Shown piece by piece: positions 42,001-46,708 of a stretch of 46,708 nt of DNA. The first letter of the stretch is position 1, and each line of letters starts with the position of its first letter. Source of the stretch: Burkholderiales bacterium (GTDB lineage Bacteria; Pseudomonadota; Gammaproteobacteria; Burkholderiales; Burkholderiaceae_C); the NCBI GenBank assembly GCA_016195825.1, contig JACPYV010000021.1, positions 1 through 46,708 on the forward strand, in the 5' to 3' direction. The position numbers and the translations under genes are program-made. The notes beneath the pieces are model-generated. The model ran no database searches. It was not told the DNA's origin and saw only the letters and a list, made by a program, of their open reading frames with translations.

Positions 42001-45000
42001 CCAAGCCCGACACCGCCCGACTGCCCCGCCGAGCCGGCCGTGCCGGACACTTCGCAGGATCCGGCGGCCATTGAGGTGGTGCTGCCTATTCAGACCGGCG
42101 ACCAGCCAACGCCCGCCCAGCTGAACGGTTACGCGATCACCCCGCCGGCCACAGGCTACGTGAAGACCGTGAGCGTTACGGTCGATAGCGAACTGGGCAA
42201 GGTCTTCAACGCCGACACCGGCTTCTTCGGCGGCGACATCGGCACCGGCGGTGGTAGCTGGACCCTGCAGAGCAGCGACGACAACTTGAATTTCGACTGG
42301 GCCGGCAAATCCAATGCCGACTTGCAGGCGGCCGGGCTGCTGAACAAGTTCGGCGTCTACGGGGGAGTAGTCACGGTGCGCGAGGTGGTCAGAAAGACCA
42401 GCGGCACCATGCCGCCGGAAGGTGACTGCCCACCTCCGCCCGAAGCACCGGTAGTGACCATCCACAAGTTCTACGTCTATCGCTATCTCAACCCGGTCTA
42501 TGCGGCGCAGGGTTTCTTCTCCAACCTACTGGGCTTGGGCGCGGTGTCGGCCAGCGAACTGCCCTTCCCTGACGCCGTCCAGAACGGTGCGGGCCACAGT
42601 ACGCAGTTACAGCAACTGGACCTGCACATCAGCGCAGCCGCCGCCGTCACGCCTTTCGTGTTCAAGGGCACCGCCTTCTCGGTGGCCGGCGGTGACGTAA
42701 CCTTCAATCCCCCTGCCGCCACTGCCTACGACGACACCCTGGTTCTCAGGCCCGGCGTCCGGATCGATCTGCACGGCGTGGGGTCGGTGCAACAGGAAAT
42801 CGACCTGAACCGGACGGGATTGGTCAACATGCTTGCCGACATCCGGGATCACACCCCGGCCTACGGCATACCCGCCGCCTTGCGTACGGCCTTCGCTGAC
42901 CCCGGCGCGGTGGCCGATGCGGCGCTGACCATCGCTTCGTCGTTTTTCACCAGCAAGGTGGGTGCGGCATTGAACGTCTCCACCGGCAGCACCACTTCCG
43001 GAAGCCTCAGCAATTACGTGCTTCAGGACAGCAGCCGCCCGGGGTTGTCGGGCGATTCCGGCTGGCCCTGGGGTTCCGGCGTCGATGGCGTGGCCGATAT
43101 CAATAGCCTAGTTGCCAAGGCCAGTTCGCTGAGCGATGTGGTCAAGGGCTACCTGTTGCCGGATGCCATCAACGAGGCCCGCGTCGGCTCTGCCAGCACC
43201 TTCGTGCTGGCGCTGTCCTACTGGGCCGCAAACTCGACGGCAATATCGCTGGAAGCGGCCATCGGTCGCACCATCGCCCACGAACTGGGACACACCCTGG
43301 GCTTGACCCACATTCAGGGTGCGGTGGGCGGAAACGACTACAACATCACCGGTGCGGCAGCGCCCGACGTGATGGCCTACGACGGTTGGTCCAGTTCGGG
43401 TGCAAGTTTCTCGACCTCGCTGGACGCGCTAATGCTGGCGCTCGACCAGCAGGTCACGGCAGACCGCGTCACGGCGGCCATGACCTACTACACGACGGCC
43501 AAGACCACCGGGGCCAGCGGAGGTGCAAACCCCGATGAGGGTCATTTTGACGAGGCGGCGGCCACGCCAATACCCGGCAAGGCGCTGGTTGTGGTGGATG
43601 CTGCTACGGGCAACGTGGTGTCGTCTTTCGATTTTGGTGATGTCAATCTCACCGATGGCGCTCAAACCCACACCTTCAAACTACAGAACCTGGGCACCGA
43701 GGCCGTAACCGCATCTGATTTGAAGATTGTCGGCAGTTCGGCCTACTCGCTCTCGCTGCCAGTGGGCTTCTCCTCGCCCCTGCTGCCGGGCCAGAGCCGT
43801 GCGTTTTCTGTCACCTTCAACACCGCCTTGGGCCTTTCGCCCGCCACTTTGCGCGTCGCCAACGATGCTGCGCTGATCAACCTGAGCTTGAGCGGCCATG
43901 GCACCGCCACCGGCCCTGCGCTTCAGGTCGACGCGACGCGAAACAACCTGGGCGGCGCGGTGATCGGCAAGTCCGTCTCGAATGCGAACGCCCTGATCCT
44001 GAATAACGAGGGCCGAGCGCCCTTGGTCATCAGCGGTCTGGATTTCGTCGGCCCGAACGAAGGCTTTGCCTTGATCGGCCTGCCTGCTGACTTCCCCGCC
44101 AACCCCATCACCATCGAACCCGGCGCCAGCTTTGCCGTGTCTATGACCTACACGGCGCAGAGTGCCGGGCTGGCGCGCGCCACGCTGCGGATCCAGTCAA
44201 ACGACACCGCCAGTAACGGAATCCTGATTGGCCTGGCCGGTACTGGCGTGCGGTCCACGACAGTGGGCCATTGGGGCAACGACTATGTCTCCATCCAGTT
44301 TCCAGACCTGGCCGACACCACGACTCTGCATGTGAAGACCGGGGCTGACGGCGTCATCGATGCCTTCATGCCCGCCCGCACGCGCTACGAGATCACCGTC
44401 TTCGACCCGACCACTGGGCTGGTGGCCCATGGTGAAGGTGTCACCTCGCAAACCGGCAAGACAACCGATCTGACCAGCAAGCTGGTGTTCAAGCCGAGCA
44501 CGGCTCGCGATACAGACTTCGATGGCCTGCCCGACGACATCGAAATGGCGCTGGGCACCAGCCCCAAAGTCAAGGACACCGACAAAGACGGCCTCGACGA
44601 TTACACCGAATTGCAGCAGAACATAGACCCGCTGAGTGGTGTGGGCGTACCCACAGGCATCGTGAGCACCGCTGCACTGAAAGGCGCTGCCGAAGCCATT
44701 GCCGTGCTTGATTCGACCAGCAGCAGCAGCCTCACCGCGCTGGTCGCGACGGGTCCGCAAGGTTTGACGGTGGTCGAAGCCTCGCAGTTCACCAAGCCGC
44801 GCGTGTTGACTGAGCTTGACTTGCCCGGCAACAACACCGATGTCGCTGCCGACGCAGCGCGCGGCGTCGCTGCCGTCGCCGCCAACGACGCCGGCCTGCA
44901 CATCGTCGACATCTCCACGCCTACCGCCCCGCGCCTCGTCCAAACCGTCACCTTCCCCAGCCCCGCCACCCACGTCAAAGTGCGCGATGGGATTGCGTAC

Positions 45001-46708
45001 GTCGCCACAGGTACCAACATCGTCGCCGTCGACCTGAACACCGGCGAGCAGCGCACCACGGTCGACCTGGGAGCCCTGAGTGGGAGCACCCTGCTCGACA
45101 TCGCCATCGACGGCAGCACGCTCTACACGCTGGATGCGTCGAACGTTTTCCGCGCCATCAGCATCAGCGGCGATACGCTCACGCTGCTTAACTCGTTGAC
45201 CCTGCCGTCCACGGCGATCAACCTCTTTGTCGGCGGCGGCGTGGCTTATGCCGGTGCAGGCAGTGCCTTCCAGCAAGGCTTCAGCACGGTCGATGTGCGC
45301 GACCCCACCAAGCTGGCCCTGCTGAGCGGCCCAGATGCGGTGAACATTGCCGGCGGCGCCTTTGCCGCCAATGGCTCGGGCCTGGGCGTGGCTGTTGGCA
45401 GCCTCAACGGCGTTGGCAATGTGTTGCATGTGGTTGACGTGTCCGACCCCACCCGCACGGACCGCTTCGTCACCCAGATCAACTTGCCGGCCGCACCGCG
45501 CGGCTTGGCCCTGGCCAATGGCCTGGCCTTCGTCGCCGACGGCTCCGGCGGCCTGCAGATCGTCAACTACGCCAGCTTCGACACCAAAGGCAATGCGCCC
45601 ACGGTCAGCGTGGCGGTAGACGCTACCGACGCCGACCCGGCGACCGCTGGCATGCAAGTGCTTGAGGGCCGCAGCTTCACCGTGCGTCCCACGGTGACCG
45701 ACGACGTGCAGGTGCGCAATGTCGAACTGCTGGTGAACGGCGCGGTCGTGGCCAACGATCCGTCCTTCCCGTTCGACTTCACCGCCCAGGTACCCACCAT
45801 TGCGGCAGCGGGCAACAAGCTCAGCATCCAGGTGCGCGCCACCGACACCGGCGGCAACGCGACGCTGAGCGACGCGATCGTGTACGACGTTGTGCCCGAC
45901 ACCTTTGCGCCGGTCTTGAAGTCCGTCAGTGTGGAGGAGGGCGCCAAGCGCTTCTTCGTGCGCTCGGTGGACTTTGCCTTTGACGAGCCGCTGGATACCA
46001 CGCGACTCACGACTGCTGCGGTTCAGTTGGTTCGTGCGGGTGCCGATGGAAAATTCGGCACCGCCGATGACGCCGTTGCCCCCGTCACGCTCGATTTCCG
46101 CGCCCAGGGTCAGCGCGTTTCCGTCCTGACCAGCGGCTACCTGCCGCCTGGCTACTACCAGCTCACCATTGCCGGCGCATCTGTCAGCGACAAGGCGGGC
46201 AACAAGCTCGCGGCTGACATCGTCCGCAAGTTCACCATCCGTCCGGCCAGTGACGTGCGTGCCGCAAGCGGTATTGCGGAAGTCCTCACTGCGCCGTCTG
46301 CCAACCCGTTGCAGCAGATCGGCATCAGCGTGCCGTTCGACCCGTCCACGGGTCGCGCGCAGTTCAGTTTGATCGACGCCAATGGCAATCGCTCAACCAC
46401 GACGGTCAGCGCTACGCGCTGGGACAGCGCGAAGGGAATTTCGTATTTCACGGTACCCACGAATGCTGTGACTGGTGATGTCACCGTGTTCGGCTTGGTT
46501 GGCAATACGCGAACTGACTATCCAGACGGCACCTTCCCGCTGCAAGTGGTACCGCTGGTCACGGACGTGCAAGTCCAGTCGGTGGCCAGCAACGGCAGCT
46601 CGGCGGTGGTCGTGATCCGTGGCCAAGGCTTCGTTGAAGGCAACAACAGCGAGTACCGCTTCGGCAGCGGTGCGGGTGCGGTGGTGGTCACGGACGTCAG
46701 CGCCAACA
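36001..46708 (+). CDS. Giant LEPR-XLL surface protein with haloperoxidase and metallopeptidase domains, 3'-truncated
   Basis: One open frame of 3,569 codons reaching the right edge. Order: basic Trp-rich N-terminus (about 20-75); LEPR-XLL motif SLEPRLLLSAD (82-92); beta-rich stretch; tandem Ig-like repeats (about 480-1000); vanadium-haloperoxidase/PAP2 domain (about 1003-1390) with K1265, R1272, S1308-G-H1310, R1359 and H1365; Ig-like and Big_5-like domains (to about 1705); carboxypeptidase-regulatory-like fold (about 1711-1800); metallopeptidase with H2427-ELGHTLGLTH and Met-turn M2458; two ASH/HYDIN-like domains (about 2545-2745); thrombospondin type 3 repeats (about 2835-2875); LVIVD-like propeller (to about 3190); Big_5-like and IPT-like domains. 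LEPR-XLL proteins are generally very long and exported. Secretion route and C-terminus lie outside the window. There is no classical signal peptide. Confidence 0.93.
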   Translation, partial: MAARVGRDISRLGSDGAKARRRTRTRVQPSALLLALVRRSDWLWLRWLVARWEMFRTWRATRQARRAAALSMQGNPSFKIESLEPRLLLSADLAPGALSLQTFDQNVTAYEWLATPNGSVDQGPTMKIAAAVPLPSIQVSGPGAAEVQALSDGGYTLRLSGTTSASSVTLTGTTRVLFKSVWATSDVGAVNLALADLQGTAQFAGSVASLSFGQIAQSALTVQGSGAFTLKATSLRDAQLTARNAALTLNVADWLATAPGASRVTASTLTAASVTGDFGADLFLNGPTTGFALGTVAIGGKVQGGIWSIHGRANSISIGSSASDWRVNIDGALTQLVSKGDVSGDLAVAALQVLQIGGSARALHVMVGANLGDDAALGGTGANADSFKAGTLARIRVVGDVVDSNFYVGVDPVDGALNDGNDKQLGSAANKLQEFTVGGGLQGRTSIVAPGFPATVRIGTAVLDPAGLPQFRSTPADVVPPALTSLGLAASSDTGVLGDGITYLALVRLEGVGEPAAKTTLRRYGSSAVVATGVVAGNGTFGFDEIVVDLGDTVFEVTLADAAGNSTTGKFALTRIPAPDLAPPTLAAQLVNDTGASSSDGRTSDPAIAGLASDNVGVAHLFVSIDPAGMDAPTTSLDSSLGADGRFTLSREMLDTLAGGKLADGAHTVRLLAKDAAGNASSQLNVSFTLDSAAPGITGFGLAPASDTGTPNDRVTDLAKVQLIGTGEPGASSALRVAGAGAVLATGTVGADTKFSFDDVALAIGETTFEVMLTDLAGNTSISTLTVTRSATADQIPPTLAARLANDTGSSATDGQTADPTISGKAADNIGVAHLYAVVDPAGGELPTAQLDGLVAADGSFTLTRSVMEALIGGSLGDGTHTVRLQAADAAGNKSAVLNVQFTLDSASPDFTAFGLSNADAINATLDETSAATAQLKGTAEPGATIRLEAQGLSTTASGSGSFVLPGVQLKEGSNALTLTAIDAAGNATRLSRTITRTTVVQSDAVLTWSDVALRAIQRDVTDPPVATRVLAVMSLAQYDTLAAIEGTPAFLVQRTVTGAVNAQAAAAQAAYRVLYALYPGQRAIFDAALATSLAAIPDGAAKTAGIALGDSIARAIIDIRANDGYLNFVADDGSTAIGKWRATGPMYLTAQDPQWSQVQPFVLTSADEFRAPAPPSLDSAQYAADLNQVESLGSATGSTRTADQTQQAQFWADGGGSYTPPGHWVQIAAQVAAAQGNSLSANARLMAQLNVAMADTAIAAWDTKYAYDVWRPVTAIQNADQDGNAATTQNANWTPLLITPPHPSYVSGHSSFSAAAASVLAATFGDNTAFSTTASTLPGVTRNFTSFTQAAEESGLSRIYGGIHTMADNLAGKAIGTAVAKAVLTRFALSQDIQPPSVVLAAVPAATNANPTISGQVLDNLSGVASASISIDSATAKPLTLDAAGRFSFTPTLALDGTADGTHSIAIVATDLAGNTSTALTLSFTLDTRAPTVSLTSLADGDVLSVSTRLTGAALPNGSVLTSLSYQLDSGTVRTLIFDAGTGSFDQALTLGDLTVGDHTLKLTAKDAAGNVTSLSRSVKLDQLAPFMVTKLTPADGSADVGVTYRPQVFFSRAVNPATLTADSFYATGPDGTKLPTTIVPSLDGSFAWLFFTNPMPGGSNVTLHLKGSAIRAAGDGAFLDADSNGTAGGDLDWSFTTVSTTSVLGAKLTGKVVDPGVDLLPMTFDDIRRGPDGVIHTADDVFLNPIVHAKVFIVGRPDLVTYTDANGNFSFDNVPVGDVKVGIDGRTATNAPTGIFWPEMVMDTTLRPGITNTLMGSMGSTESQDENADRQEVYLPRVQTSALQTVSNTAQTTITVDEKSAPDLTDEQRGELKLMVAPGSAVGADGKVLTDVKIGVNTVPPELVKDMLPPGVLQHTFDITIQAPGVDTFINPVQITFPNVFNAAPGTKLNILSFDHTTGRLVINGTGTVSQDGKTVTSDEGSGVMAPGWHGLTPPGTTPSPTPPDCPAEPAVPDTSQDPAAIEVVLPIQTGDQPTPAQLNGYAITPPATGYVKTVSVTVDSELGKVFNADTGFFGGDIGTGGGSWTLQSSDDNLNFDWAGKSNADLQAAGLLNKFGVYGGVVTVREVVRKTSGTMPPEGDCPPPPEAPVVTIHKFYVYRYLNPVYAAQGFFSNLLGLGAVSASELPFPDAVQNGAGHSTQLQQLDLHISAAAAVTPFVFKGTAFSVAGGDVTFNPPAATAYDDTLVLRPGVRIDLHGVGSVQQEIDLNRTGLVNMLADIRDHTPAYGIPAALRTAFADPGAVADAALTIASSFFTSKVGAALNVSTGSTTSGSLSNYVLQDSSRPGLSGDSGWPWGSGVDGVADINSLVAKASSLSDVVKGYLLPDAINEARVGSASTFVLALSYWAANSTAISLEAAIGRTIAHELGHTLGLTHIQGAVGGNDYNITGAAAPDVMAYDGWSSSGASFSTSLDALMLALDQQVTADRVTAAMTYYTTAKTTGASGGANPDEGHFDEAAATPIPGKALVVVDAATGNVVSSFDFGDVNLTDGAQTHTFKLQNLGTEAVTASDLKIVGSSAYSLSLPVGFSSPLLPGQSRAFSVTFNTALGLSPATLRVANDAALINLSLSGHGTATGPALQVDATRNNLGGAVIGKSVSNANALILNNEGRAPLVISGLDFVGPNEGFALIGLPADFPANPITIEPGASFAVSMTYTAQSAGLARATLRIQSNDTASNGILIGLAGTGVRSTTVGHWGNDYVSIQFPDLADTTTLHVKTGADGVIDAFMPARTRYEITVFDPTTGLVAHGEGVTSQTGKTTDLTSKLVFKPSTARDTDFDGLPDDIEMALGTSPKVKDTDKDGLDDYTELQQNIDPLSGVGVPTGIVSTAALKGAAEAIAVLDSTSSSSLTALVATGPQGLTVVEASQFTKPRVLTELDLPGNNTDVAADAARGVAAVAANDAGLHIVDISTPTAPRLVQTVTFPSPATHVKVRDGIAYVATGTNIVAVDLNTGEQRTTVDLGALSGSTLLDIAIDGSTLYTLDASNVFRAISISGDTLTLLNSLTLPSTAINLFVGGGVAYAGAGSAFQQGFSTVDVRDPTKLALLSGPDAVNIAGGAFAANGSGLGVAVGSLNGVGNVLHVVDVSDPTRTDRFVTQINLPAAPRGLALANGLAFVADGSGGLQIVNYASFDTKGNAPTVSVAVDATDADPATAGMQVLEGRSFTVRPTVTDDVQVRNVELLVNGAVVANDPSFPFDFTAQVPTIAAAGNKLSIQVRATDTGGNATLSDAIVYDVVPDTFAPVLKSVSVEEGAKRFFVRSVDFAFDEPLDTTRLTTAAVQLVRAGADGKFGTADDAVAPVTLDFRAQGQRVSVLTSGYLPPGYYQLTIAGASVSDKAGNKLAADIVRKFTIRPASDVRAASGIAEVLTAPSANPLQQIGISVPFDPSTGRAQFSLIDANGNRSTTTVSATRWDSAKGISYFTVPTNAVTGDVTVFGLVGNTRTDYPDGTFPLQVVPLVTDVQVQSVASNGSSAVVVIRGQGFVEGNNSEYRFGSGAGAVVVTDVSAN
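37438..38721 (+). repeat. Two tandem 214-residue Ig-like cassettes within the giant gene
   Basis: Units 37438-38079 and 38080-38721 are each exactly 642 bases. Both start with a FGL/LGL-x-SDTG strand and contain VFEVTLAD.AGN or TFEVMLTDLAGN. Each continues with PPTLAA-L-NDTG and SDGxTxDP, then DNVGVAHLFV or DNIGVAHLYA, and ends with FTLDSA. A third copy from 38722 keeps only the first half before the haloperoxidase domain. The DNA has diverged, so this is an old duplication. Confidence 0.85.

Noticed and set aside
36958..45657. Several long minus-strand frames (for example 36958-38001 and 44197-45657)
   Set aside because: All are shadows of the single continuous giant plus-strand frame; none has a recognisable motif or ribosome site.

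Overview
The window reads as a high-GC betaproteobacterial chromosome, most likely order Burkholderiales (Roseateles/Rubrivivax/Leptothrix-like). The reasons are the conserved housekeeping block rne / rluC / HAD phosphatase / Rieske protein / S49 peptidase, two PEP-CTERM proteins, and the overall codon use. This assignment is inferred from gene content and not from a search.

Layout. (1) 1-5655: RNase E (minus strand, running off the left edge) is divergent from a tightly packed plus-strand operon rluC - HAD phosphatase - Rieske protein - SppA-like peptidase. (2) 5697-11946: two PEP-CTERM surface proteins (a metalloprotease and a choice-of-anchor A type protein) flank a small membrane protein and a LuxR-type response regulator / HisKA_3 kinase pair with a 73-residue ORF attached. 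A small Ala/Pro/Thr-rich secreted protein follows, with a good intrinsic terminator. (3) 12081-15364: a gamma-glutamyltransferase family enzyme coupled to a DUF296/PPC protein, and a diguanylate cyclase. (4) 15621-27359: a nine-gene minus-strand carbohydrate operon (GH13 alpha-glucosidase, two PhyH dioxygenases, secreted GH13, TIM-barrel isomerase-like protein, esterase, secreted GH92, MFS sugar transporter). Most junctions overlap or are a few bases apart, and the operon is divergent from an AraC/cupin regulator. Import, periplasmic cleavage, cytoplasmic hydrolysis and an unexplained oxidation step appear to be combined here.

(5) About 27.4-33.6 kb: an accessory segment of visibly lower GC. 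It holds a minus-strand trio (class 3 lipase, PhoD-like metallophosphatase, unknown protein) and a plus-strand pair (a multi-span membrane protein with a 20-copy hexanucleotide repeat encoding Ala-Ser, and a secreted unknown). (6) 33671-35429: an MFS transporter split by a frame change, with a TGATG stop/start overlap, followed by a coupled GNAT acetyltransferase. (7) 36001 to the right edge: one uninterrupted reading frame of more than 3,569 codons. It encodes a giant LEPR-XLL surface or secreted protein.

The giant protein is the most unusual object in the window. Inside tandem Ig-like domains it carries a complete vanadium-haloperoxidase/PAP2-type domain with every vanadate-binding residue, and about 1,060 residues later a zinc metallopeptidase core. 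It also has ASH/HYDIN-like domains, thrombospondin type 3 calcium motifs, an LVIVD-type beta-propeller and more Ig-like domains. Its C-terminus and any secretion genes lie outside the window. No rRNA, tRNA, CRISPR array, insertion sequence or prophage gene was recognised.
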